Assembly (NCBI GenBank): GCA_009930475.1
Contig: RZYC01000022.1
Span: 1-49,916 of the forward strand
DNA length: 49,916 bases
From: Spartobacteria bacterium
GTDB taxonomy: Bacteria; Verrucomicrobiota; Kiritimatiellia; RZYC01
Reading direction: 5' to 3'
In this document: positions 43,330 through 49,916 of the stretch, one piece after another
How the letters are laid out: each line of letters begins with the position of its first letter
Position numbering within the stretch: the stretch's first letter is position 1
Notes under the pieces: generated by a model
Seen by the model: only the letters and a program-made list of their open reading frames with translations
What the model was told of the DNA's origin: nothing
Database searches by the model: none
Made by a program: the position numbers and the translations under genes

Positions 43330-43349
43330 GTGAAGCGAATCACTTTCTT

Positions 43350-43383
43350 AAAAACGGCGGTCACCCAGAACAGATGACCGCCG
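43350..43383 (-). terminator. Intrinsic terminator after yidC
   Basis: On the minus strand, 9-bp arms CGGCGGTCA and TGACCGCCG with an 11-base loop are followed by TTTTTAAG. It ends the rpmH-rnpA-yidD-yidC transcript. Confidence 0.8.
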
Positions 43384-43418
43384 CAGCGAGAGAGAAAATC
43401 GGATGTACGCTACGTGGA

Positions 43419-45248
43419 TTATGCTTTTTTAGCCACCGCTGCAGCCAGTGCCTTTTTCTTGTCACGACGACGCGACCACAGCTGCTGTACAATGACCGAC
43501 GACTGATTTGTGGTCCAGTACAGAACCAGTCCAGAAGGCATCGTATAGAAGAAGAACAAGAAGATCACCGGCATCCACTGCATCATTTTTGCCTGTTGCG
43601 GATCGCCTGCTGACGGTGTGAGTTTCTGCTGAATGAACTGTGTGACCACCATGATCAGCGGTAAAATATTCAGCGGAATGGGCAATACGCCTGCCAGCAG
43701 ATTTTCTGGCTGACTCAAATCCTGAACCCAGAGAAAATGGGCGAATCGCAATTCAATCGCATTACGCAACACCACAAACAGGGCGATGAATACAGGGATC
43801 TGAACGACCATAGGCAGGCAACCGCCCATCGGGCTGACCTTATGCTCTTTATACAGTGCCATGGTAGCTTTCTGCAATTTCTGAGGATTATCCTTAAATT
43901 TATCGCGCAACGCCTTAATTTGCGGTTGCAGCTGGGACATTTTTTTCATGCTCTCCGTGCTTTTATGCGTAATCGGCCAGAAGACGATACGAATGACCAA
44001 TGTAACCAAAATAATGGCCACCCCGTAATTGTGCGGCCAGACATAGTTGTAGCACTGGTTGAGCAACCACAGGATCGAGACTTTGACCGGTACCATGAAG
44101 AAATTGAAATAGCTGAAGATCGACGTGGAGGCAAACTCCATTACCTGATCCTGATCTTGACCCAGCTGGGCAAGAATTTCATATTTTTTGGGGCCCACAT
44201 AGAAGTTGATTTCCTGCTGCATGGTCTTGCCCGGCTCCAGATAGATAGGAGCAAAATAGCCGCCGGCAGAGATTTCGTTCACATCCTGCATTTTTGTAGA
44301 TGTTCCGGGGGTCATCTCATTGGGTGCCAGTTGACGGGATGCAGACAGGTCAAAGCCTGAGAACCCCTGAGCCGTCTGTAGAATTTCAACGAAATATTTA
44401 TTCTTCGCGGCCACCCATTCAACAGAATTAGCAAATTTCTGGTTGATAGAAAGCGGATAGACACCGGTTGCCTTATAGGCATCCTTAAACATATCAGGGA
44501 TATCCTGCGCGTAATATTCACACTGTGCAGCCAGTTGCGGCATGGCATCAACGCCCAGTGAATAGTAGCCTTTCACTGCTTTCCCAGGAAGTTTTTGCAG
44601 TGATCCCATTTGGATATTGTAGGTTCCGTTGGATATAACTGCCGAGCCTTTGTTCGCAAAGGAATCAACAATCTGAAGGGAATATTCATTGGATAGCGTG
44701 ATGGTTCTGATCAATTCCAGTCCTTCAGTGTTTGTGCGAGAAAAGCGAACCGAAGACCCTTCCGATACTACCTGAACATCATAATCGATGCCGCCGGACA
44801 GGCCGCTGAGGTAGGAATAACGTAGTGCCGGCTGATCCGAGAAATCAAGAAATACTGGGGTGCTGCCTGGGGCATTGGTTTCAGGATAATTAAGCAGCGT
44901 TGCGTTCAGAACCGATGCCCCGTAGGAACTCAGTGTCAGCTTGACATGGTCATTCTGCAATGTGACAAGCTGCTCGGGACGTCCCGGGACGACGACTTCC
45001 TGCGATTTTTTCGGCATCGCGGCCAGGGTGGTTTCGGAAACCGAAGGCGCGGTCGCTGGCGCAGCCTGCAATGCCGTATTTTCAGGCATCGCCGACGCGT
45101 CGGCATCCAGTGCACCGCCGGACATTCCGGTTTGCTCTATCACCGGCGGATCGGGAAAGAACGGTTTTATGATTTTGCGGTCAATAAAGGGCCAGCTGAA
45201 GGCCAGCGCCAGTACCACAATAATAAAGGGCAACTGCTTCTTATCCAT
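43419..45248 (-). CDS. yidC: Membrane protein insertase YidC
   Basis: I chose the ATG at 45248, with AAGGAT 9 bases upstream. The 45326 ORF start would add 26 residues that are not YidC-like. The 609-residue product has the first helix ([18 protein letters not shown]), a large periplasmic domain, and the five-helix insertase core ([51 protein letters not shown]). The Arg of VIRIVFWP is the expected hydrophilic-groove residue. It inserts inner-membrane proteins with or without SecYEG. It overlaps yidD by 8 bases. Confidence 0.95.
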   Translation of the reverse strand: MDKKQLPFIIVVLALAFSWPFIDRKIIKPFFPDPPVIEQTGMSGGALDADASAMPENTALQAAPATAPSVSETTLAAMPKKSQEVVVPGRPEQLVTLQNDHVKLTLSSYGASVLNATLLNYPETNAPGSTPVFLDFSDQPALRYSYLSGLSGGIDYDVQVVSEGSSVRFSRTNTEGLELIRTITLSNEYSLQIVDSFANKGSAVISNGTYNIQMGSLQKLPGKAVKGYYSLGVDAMPQLAAQCEYYAQDIPDMFKDAYKATGVYPLSINQKFANSVEWVAAKNKYFVEILQTAQGFSGFDLSASRQLAPNEMTPGTSTKMQDVNEISAGGYFAPIYLEPGKTMQQEINFYVGPKKYEILAQLGQDQDQVMEFASTSIFSYFNFFMVPVKVSILWLLNQCYNYVWPHNYGVAIILVTLVIRIVFWPITHKSTESMKKMSQLQPQIKALRDKFKDNPQKLQKATMALYKEHKVSPMGGCLPMVVQIPVFIALFVVLRNAIELRFAHFLWVQDLSQPENLLAGVLPIPLNILPLIMVVTQFIQQKLTPSAGDPQQAKMMQWMPVIFLFFFYTMPSGLVLYWTTNQSSVIVQQLWSRRRDKKKALAAAVAKKA

Positions 45249-45522
45249 GATGTAAATCCTTATGGAATGAAACCGCAAAATCATTGTTGATTGCGGGTTT
45301 CGATTTTTTTGAAGGGACGGGATCAATTCCGCCGGGGTGAAAAGGGTGACATTTTCCTACACGTCGTACGGTGAGCCACAGGCCATAAAAGAATCCATGT
45401 ATCCTGAAAGCCTCAATGGCATACGCAGAGCAGCTGGGGTAAAAACGGCAGCAATCACCAAAAAGCGGTGAAAGGACTGCCTGATAAAGCCGGATAATCA
45501 GTATACAAAGTCTAGCCATCAT
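45241..45522 (-). CDS. yidD: Membrane protein insertion efficiency factor YidD
   Basis: I chose the ATG at 45522 (a second ATG at 45519 follows directly). The 93-residue product has the family core [32 protein letters not shown] and [15 protein letters not shown]. Its three conserved Cys sites are intact. It overlaps rnpA by 11 bases and yidC by 8, the usual conserved order. Confidence 0.92.
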   Translation of the reverse strand: MMARLCILIIRLYQAVLSPLFGDCCRFYPSCSAYAIEAFRIHGFFYGLWLTVRRVGKCHPFHPGGIDPVPSKKSKPAINNDFAVSFHKDLHHG

Positions 45523-45925
45523 TATTTTCTGCTGACCTTCGCCAAATAGCCGCTTTTTTTGAAAGGTATTTAAACTCACTGAGTAACTGTGCAAAGGGAA
45601 CCCTCAACACCTGCCTGCGAGACACCAAAATAACATCAACATCCGATGTAAGGTTGCAGCGAAGCTGCTTGAATACTTCCCTAAGACGACGTTTTGCGCG
45701 ATTGCGCTGTACGGCTCCTCCAACCTTTTTACTCGCAACAACACCAAGCCTGCAACAGGCATCCTCGCCGTCACGAATCCATAAGACCATGGTGCGTCCA
45801 ACCCAGCGATGACCTTGCGCATATGTGCTGCGGAAATCACTCGATCGGCGTACCCGCTGGTTTTGCGTGAGTCCCAGATCAACGCAATGAGATTCAGGTT
45901 CGCTTATGCCAGGTGCCGGCTGCAT
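45512..45925 (-). CDS. rnpA: Ribonuclease P protein component
   Basis: I chose the ATG at 45925, 10 bases after rpmH. The 45988 ORF start would overlap rpmH. The 137-residue product has [44 protein letters not shown] (the RNR motif) and VDVILVSRR. It is about 20 residues longer at the N-terminus than typical members, so a later start cannot be excluded. Confidence 0.9.
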   Translation of the reverse strand: MQPAPGISEPESHCVDLGLTQNQRVRRSSDFRSTYAQGHRWVGRTMVLWIRDGEDACCRLGVVASKKVGGAVQRNRAKRRLREVFKQLRCNLTSDVDVILVSRRQVLRVPFAQLLSEFKYLSKKAAIWRRSAENNDG

Positions 45926-45935
45926 GGATGCGCCA

Positions 45936-46070
45936 CTACGCGCTAAGACGTTTACGCCCTTTTCTGCGGCGGTTGTTGATAACAGCACGGCCGGAAACAG
46001 TGGACATACGGCTGCGATAACCGATTTTACGTTTTCTTTTTTTCACAGATGGTTGAAATGTTCTTTTCAT
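45936..46070 (-). CDS. rpmH: 50S ribosomal protein L34
   Basis: The minus strand from ATG at 46070 to TAG at 45938-45936 reads [20 protein letters not shown] and so on to GRKRLSA, 44 residues, a full L34. AGGAAG lies before the ATG. It heads the operon with rnpA, yidD and yidC. In many bacteria dnaA lies on the other side, but here a methyltransferase does. Confidence 0.96.
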   Translation of the reverse strand: MKRTFQPSVKKRKRKIGYRSRMSTVSGRAVINNRRRKGRKRLSA

Positions 46071-46108
46071 AGTAACTTCCTCACTTTCTTAAAATACAAA
46101 GAGTCGGC

Positions 46109-46136
46109 AACGTATCATTTTTGTCGGGACTGTCAA
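46109..46136 (-). promoter_or_regulatory. Candidate promoter for rpmH operon
   Basis: On the minus strand TTGACA (46136-46131) is followed after 16 bases by TACGTT (46114-46109). The leader is about 35 bases. Confidence 0.55.
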
Positions 46137-46150
46137 TCCCTCTTCATTAT

Positions 46151-47062
46151 TTAATAATCCAGCGCCGTTCCGATTTTTCCGCCCAGCGTTGCCTCTGCGA
46201 TAGAGCGTCCGTCGGATAATTTGGGCGGTGTGCGCGATCGCCATATACGTTTTTTTGCCTGGGCACTGATGGTGAAGCCCCGGGTAAAAAAAATCAGGCG
46301 ATCCATCCCGGAGGCCATCCATTCGAATAGATGCGTCCATTGCATGAAGCGGTAGCGCGATGCATAGGACGCAGGTTCCGGTAGCAGCCATTTCTCTAAG
46401 TACCGGGAGAACAGATTGGTTGATTCAAAGAAAAAACGGGAAAAACAGCGGACCTCAGACACGTCAAAGCCGTCCTTCAGCAGGTCAAACATCAGAGCGG
46501 TGTCATACCCGTCCCGTTCCATGCGTGCGTATACCGGTTTGATCCGGAGCAGGGTGCGCAAAGGATAGAGGAGCGAGTACTTTTTTTTGTATTGCGAGAA
46601 AATCAGGAGTTTCCCGTCTTTTTTTAATGTCCGGTGGCATTCCGCAATAAAGGTTCGATCTTCATCAATGACTTCCAGTACATCAATGAGGATAATACAG
46701 TCAAATTGTTCATCCTTGACGGGGATTTCCAGGTCGGTAAAGGGGATAATACGCGGATCAGGAATCGATGCCGGAGGGGGAGGCAGCAAGGTGTCGTCGA
46801 TGGCGCAGTACCACATTCCGGGAAGGCGCAGCAGTTGGTCAATAAGTGCCGACGAGCCACCAATAACCAGTCCGTGTTCGGCGGATGGGTTGTTTCCAAG
46901 CATGGACAGAAGTTGCTTGTAGCGTATTTGATCGCGTACTGATTTGCGAAAAATACGCGAAAGCCAGAATCCGGCACTTTGGCTGGGTTGACTGATCTCG
47001 TTTGGGTCGGCGTGCTGCGCTTCGTCTATGTTCATTTCAGTTTTTCTTGTTCGTTTATGCAT
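46151..47062 (-). CDS. Class I SAM-dependent methyltransferase
   Basis: The 303-residue product has a degenerate motif I (HGLVIGGSSALIDQLLRLPG), an acidic CAIDDT, then FDCIILIDVLEVIDEDRTFIAECHRTLKKDGKLLIFSQY, the motif II to III segment of small-molecule methyltransferases. A long C-terminal helical part (about 200-303) with aromatic residues may bind the membrane or the substrate. The ATG at 47035 is an alternative start. It is divergent from the nucleoside kinase. The substrate is unknown. Confidence 0.8.
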   Translation of the reverse strand: MHKRTRKTEMNIDEAQHADPNEISQPSQSAGFWLSRIFRKSVRDQIRYKQLLSMLGNNPSAEHGLVIGGSSALIDQLLRLPGMWYCAIDDTLLPPPPASIPDPRIIPFTDLEIPVKDEQFDCIILIDVLEVIDEDRTFIAECHRTLKKDGKLLIFSQYKKKYSLLYPLRTLLRIKPVYARMERDGYDTALMFDLLKDGFDVSEVRCFSRFFFESTNLFSRYLEKWLLPEPASYASRYRFMQWTHLFEWMASGMDRLIFFTRGFTISAQAKKRIWRSRTPPKLSDGRSIAEATLGGKIGTALDY

Positions 47063-47138
47063 GATCTGTATAGTGCAGAGCTCAAACAGACGATCAGAAC
47101 AATAGATGAAGAGTTAGACGCGGTCAAGGAGTGATCCT

Positions 47139-48824
47139 ATGCAGATGAATTCGGACAGCATTATAGTCACGTTGCATGATGCCGGCAATAAGCAGGTGGA
47201 ATTGGAGCCGGGAACACGAGTGTGTGATCTGTTACCTCAGGTCATGCCGAAAAATCCTTCGCCATTCCTCGCGGCGCTGGTAAATAATTACGTGGTTTCG
47301 CTGAGCTATCCGCTGGAGGTGGACAGTCGTGTACGTTTTTTGACCCTGCAGGATTCTGACGGCTGGCGGGTTTATCAGCGTTCGATGTCGTTTCTTCTGG
47401 CCAAAGCGGCCAAGCGGCTGTGGTCGGATGTCGATATTCGTGCAGAGCATTCGCTGGATACCGGATTGTATTGCAGTTATGAGTGTAATGGATGCACGAC
47501 AATTGACTCCGATAGATTGACGTTGTTGCAGGATTGTATGGAGGACATTGTCAACGAGAAGAAACCGATTGTGTGGCGAAAAATATATTTTGAAGATGCG
47601 CTTCGGCATTTTGAAAATCGTAACCAGCCAGATAAGTGCAATCTGCTTCGTTTCAGGAATCCGCCAAAGGTCACCGTCCATCAATGTGGTGATTTCATCG
47701 ATTTAGCCCATGGACCGTTGGTTGATAATACAGAAATGGTGAATCGTTTCAGACTGGTGCCCTATGCGCCGGGGTTTGTGATTCAGTTTCCAGATCGAAA
47801 TCAGCCGGCGGGGTTAGTTCCATTTGAACGTCAGGAGCAGATATTTACTGTATTCCAGTGCCATAAAAAGTGGGGTCGTTCGGTTGGCATTCAGACGGTG
47901 GGTGACCTGAATGAAATGATTGTTCATGGCGAATTTGAGCAGTTTGTTCGCATTGAAGAATCTTTTCAGGAAAAGCAGATTTCGCGGATCGCTGATCAGG
48001 TGCATGAACGCGAGGGGCGTGTACGCTGGATTTTAATTGCCGGACCGTCTTCCTCGGGTAAGACCACTTTTGCTAAACGTCTGGCGGTAGCACTAAAGGT
48101 GAACGGGCAGGATTCCAAAATGGTATCGGTGGACAACTATTTTGTTGATCGTATAAACACACCGCTGGATGAGCAGGGGAATTATGATTTTGAACACATT
48201 GATGCACTGGATCTCGAGTTAATATCAGAGCACCTGCGGCTGCTGGATGAGGGGAAAGAAGTGGTTCAGCCCCGATTTGACTTTGTGGCGGGGACACGTC
48301 GCTCTGATGGAATACCTGTTCAGCTTCATCCCGGTCAAATTGGTATTATTGAGGGCATTCATGGATTAAATCCGCGTCTTTCGCATGTGCTGGCATCGGA
48401 GCGGAAGTTTAAAATTTATATCAGTGCACTTACGCAGTTGAATTTAGATATGAACAACCGGATATCCACTACAGATAATCGACTGATTCGCAGAATGGTG
48501 CGCGATAATTTGTTTCGTGGTCATAGTGCGTTGCGTACGTTGGAGATGTGGCCCAGTGTTCGCGAGGGGGAGAAACGATGGATTTTTCCTCACCAGTCAG
48601 AGGCCGATGTCGCATTTAGTTCTGCATTGGGATACGAAATGGCGGTGTTGAAACCCTTTGCGGAGCCCTTGCTGACGGAGGTGAAGCCCTATCACGATGA
48701 CTATACGGTGGCGCGGCGCTTGCAGGCTTTTTTGAAATGCCTGGTCGGTGCCCCCGTTACAGGGGTGCCGCGCAATTCCCTGTTAAGGGAATTTGTGGGT
48801 AACAGCGGATTTATTTATTCCTGA
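47139..48824 (+). CDS. Nucleoside (uridine-type) kinase with TGS and tRNA-synthetase-like N-terminus
   Basis: AAGGAG lies before the ATG at 47139. The 561-residue product has a TGS-like domain (about 1-75), a threonyl-tRNA-synthetase-like second domain (about 80-270), and a P-loop kinase: GPSSSGKTTFAKRLA (from Gly302), SVDNYFVDRINTPLD, IIEGIHGLNPRLS. This domain order is known from a family of putative uridine/cytidine kinases in Firmicutes and PVC bacteria. Phosphorylation of a nucleoside to its 5'-monophosphate is the expected reaction. Confidence 0.9.
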   Translation: MQMNSDSIIVTLHDAGNKQVELEPGTRVCDLLPQVMPKNPSPFLAALVNNYVVSLSYPLEVDSRVRFLTLQDSDGWRVYQRSMSFLLAKAAKRLWSDVDIRAEHSLDTGLYCSYECNGCTTIDSDRLTLLQDCMEDIVNEKKPIVWRKIYFEDALRHFENRNQPDKCNLLRFRNPPKVTVHQCGDFIDLAHGPLVDNTEMVNRFRLVPYAPGFVIQFPDRNQPAGLVPFERQEQIFTVFQCHKKWGRSVGIQTVGDLNEMIVHGEFEQFVRIEESFQEKQISRIADQVHEREGRVRWILIAGPSSSGKTTFAKRLAVALKVNGQDSKMVSVDNYFVDRINTPLDEQGNYDFEHIDALDLELISEHLRLLDEGKEVVQPRFDFVAGTRRSDGIPVQLHPGQIGIIEGIHGLNPRLSHVLASERKFKIYISALTQLNLDMNNRISTTDNRLIRRMVRDNLFRGHSALRTLEMWPSVREGEKRWIFPHQSEADVAFSSALGYEMAVLKPFAEPLLTEVKPYHDDYTVARRLQAFLKCLVGAPVTGVPRNSLLREFVGNSGFIYS

Positions 48825-48830
48825 ACATGG

Positions 48831-49619
48831 TCAGGGCCGGCTGCGTGCTTCCAGCAGGGTGTTGAGCTGGATGTCGGAAAACAGTTTGTCTGTGCCTAAT
48901 TTTCGCTGTAACCTGAGCAAATAAATGTCCAGATGGATGTGTTCTGAAACAATATCAGTCAGCAGCGGATTCTCTGTGAAAGTGCCCACCATTTCTCGCC
49001 CGTTATAATTTCCGGCGATGAGGGATGATTTCATATCGATGACGAGCATGAATCGCAGATTATCGGCCGCAACGGTGGTTGCAATAGGGCTTTTATGGAA
49101 AAACTCCAGCGGTAGACCGTTCACATCAATGTCGGCAAAAGTAAACAGGATGATGCGCACGCCCCGGGCTGCAATGATATCCAGTTCTTCTTTAAATAAA
49201 CCGGGTTCATAGCAGGAATTAATCAGCACCTCTTTTTCCGCCTTTAATAGCATTTCTTTGGTCTTCAGCAGAAAGTTGCTGTAACCCTTAATATTATAAT
49301 ATTCCTGAGGTGTTCCTGGTACTTTGAAATGCGAGAGTTCTTCTTTTAATGCATCAGCAGAGCGTGTGAATTCGGTCTTTAGTTGTTCAATCAGCACTTC
49401 AGGATCTTTGGGTAGATAGGTGGATGTTTCCCCGGACGCAAGAACCACGTGTCCCTTGACATATAAGTTATTGAGTGCTGAGTAGATGGTTGACCGTGAC
49501 ATGCCCGTTAATTTGGCCACCTGCGAACCGTTGAGCTGTACATGCTTGACCAGTGTCACATAAACGAGCGCTTCCGTTTTAGTAAAGCCTAAGGTTTCTA
49601 GGTTTTTCGTCAGATCCAT
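48831..49619 (-). CDS. TrmB-family transcriptional regulator
   Basis: The 262-residue product has an N-terminal winged helix (LGFTKTEALVYVTLVKHVQLNGSQVAKLTGMSRSTIYSALNNL) followed by a coiled-coil spacer and a PLD-like ligand-binding domain (GYSNFLLKTKEMLLKAEKEVLINSCY), as in TrmB, a sugar-responsive regulator family. AAAGGA precedes the ATG. It has a long leader and a tandem-repeat promoter region upstream, which suggests self-regulation. It is convergent with the nucleoside kinase. Confidence 0.88.
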   Translation of the reverse strand: MDLTKNLETLGFTKTEALVYVTLVKHVQLNGSQVAKLTGMSRSTIYSALNNLYVKGHVVLASGETSTYLPKDPEVLIEQLKTEFTRSADALKEELSHFKVPGTPQEYYNIKGYSNFLLKTKEMLLKAEKEVLINSCYEPGLFKEELDIIAARGVRIILFTFADIDVNGLPLEFFHKSPIATTVAADNLRFMLVIDMKSSLIAGNYNGREMVGTFTENPLLTDIVSEHIHLDIYLLRLQRKLGTDKLFSDIQLNTLLEARSRP

Positions 49620-49658
49620 TCATCCCGTCCTTTGTCTATGTTCGTCATCGGAAAAGAG

Positions 49659-49692
49659 AACAGCCTGCGGAAGCAAAAAACCGCAGGCTGTT
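49659..49692 (-). other. Hairpin in the TrmB-gene leader
   Basis: Perfect 12-bp arms AACAGCCTGCGG and CCGCAGGCTGTT close on a 10-base A-rich loop. It lies about 40 bases before the ATG on the nascent leader. The minus strand shows no good T-run after it, so it may be an attenuator or stability element. Confidence 0.55.
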
Positions 49693-49796
49693 TGAGTCAA
49701 TAAGTCGTCACTGTTTTGGAGGCAGTCCAAAATCGGTGAACAAAATCAACGCCGTAGTTAGGTCAGCGCCGACCTGTTGTATTGCTACGGGAGAGA

Positions 49797-49825
49797 CGTG
49801 TAGTACAACATGTACAACATGTCAA
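49797..49825 (-). promoter_or_regulatory. Promoter with tandem 9-bp repeat for the TrmB-family gene
   Basis: On the minus strand TTGACA (49825-49820) and TACACG (49802-49797) are 17 bases apart. On the plus strand two GTACAACAT units (49803-49811 and 49812-49820) exactly fill the spacer, a likely operator. Confidence 0.5.
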
Positions 49826-49846
49826 CGGCTGATGTTGTTTTTTTAC

Positions 49847-49872
49847 AAAAAAGCGGAGGCCTGCGCCTCCGC
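49847..49872 (-). terminator. Intrinsic terminator for a gene beyond the right edge
   Basis: On the minus strand, arms GCGGAGGC and GCCTCCGC (49872-49865, 49860-49853) with a 4-base loop are followed by TTTTTT. The stop at 49899 lies 25 bases before it. Confidence 0.75.
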
Positions 49873-49916
49873 CATCCTGATATACGTCAGAACCTGCTAA
49901 ACTTTAGGAACGGGGA

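Larger units (their letters stand above)
49620..49916. other. Upstream region of the TrmB-family gene
   Basis: The region holds a 12-bp-arm hairpin, the tandem-repeat promoter and a terminator that ends a minus-strand gene lying beyond the window. On the minus strand a frame from the edge stops at TAG (49899-49897) with PVPKV as the last visible residues, too short to annotate. Confidence 0.5.

Noticed and set aside
43737-44360. 207-residue open frame on the plus strand
   Set aside because: It is antisense to yidC, which is certain.
46071-46150. Replication origin next to rpmH
   Set aside because: There is no dnaA, no DnaA-box cluster and no AT-rich unwinding region. The gap is only 80 bases and holds the rpmH promoter.

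Overview
The window is a chromosomal stretch of a bacterium with roughly even base composition, encoding about 35 proteins and two tRNAs. Several features suggest a member of the PVC superphylum, with Kiritimatiellota or Lentisphaerota as my best guess: many SpoIIE/STAS partner-switch proteins, hybrid kinases with Cys-rich PAS domains, a RAYT transposase, an rpmH-rnpA-yidD-yidC block without dnaA beside it, and a recurring GTTCCAATCATTGGAAC palindrome. This assignment rests on impression only. No rRNA or other phylogenetic marker was tested.

Layout, left to right. (1) 1-5030: the tail of an unknown gene, then a secreted vWA protein, a LolD/MacB-type ABC ATPase and an FtsX-like permease, similar in composition to the PpkA/TagT/TagS part of type VI secretion control. 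(2) 5060-7825: an HDOD protein (-) and a GH4 alpha-galactosidase-like enzyme (+). (3) 7912-13905 (-): a six-gene partner-switching operon with two SpoIIE-type phosphatases, two small SiaB/slr1658-like ATPase-fold regulators, one free STAS protein, and one protein that joins a STAS-like N-terminus to a methyltransferase. A strong sigma70-type promoter precedes it. (4) 14156-18499 (-): a large hybrid histidine kinase behind two small unknown proteins. (5) 18658-19671: a RAYT transposase. (6) 19724-21852 (-): rlmN coupled to an acidic J-domain protein. (7) 22158-26642: two glycosyltransferases, a NeuB-type sialic-acid synthase and an unknown protein. (8) 26664-30399: tRNA-Ser, exonuclease III, a membrane protein, a MurC/Mpl-type ligase and tRNA-Arg. 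(9) 30661-32836: a second, minimal partner switch (STAS plus RsbW-like ATPase) followed by two membrane-anchored coiled-coil proteins. (10) 33034-36008: glycerol dehydrogenase and single-chain dihydroxyacetone kinase. (11) 36329-41061 (-): serA, a small EboA-like protein, an EboB-like TatD hydrolase and a hybrid kinase in a tightly coupled operon. (12) 41189-43329: a YkgJ-type Cys-cluster protein, a CPBP protease and a Dus enzyme. (13) 43419-46070 (-): rpmH, rnpA, yidD, yidC. (14) 46151-49619: a methyltransferase, a TGS-type nucleoside kinase and a TrmB-family regulator.

Signalling dominates the window. Two separate partner-switch sets, two hybrid kinases and the vWA/ABC set are interleaved with housekeeping and glycan genes. 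The most interesting part is the 6-kb SpoIIE operon, because a STAS-methyltransferase fusion sits where a plain anti-sigma antagonist would be expected. The paired palindromes, spaced 41-42 bp apart at two distant loci, are the clearest unexplained non-coding signal.
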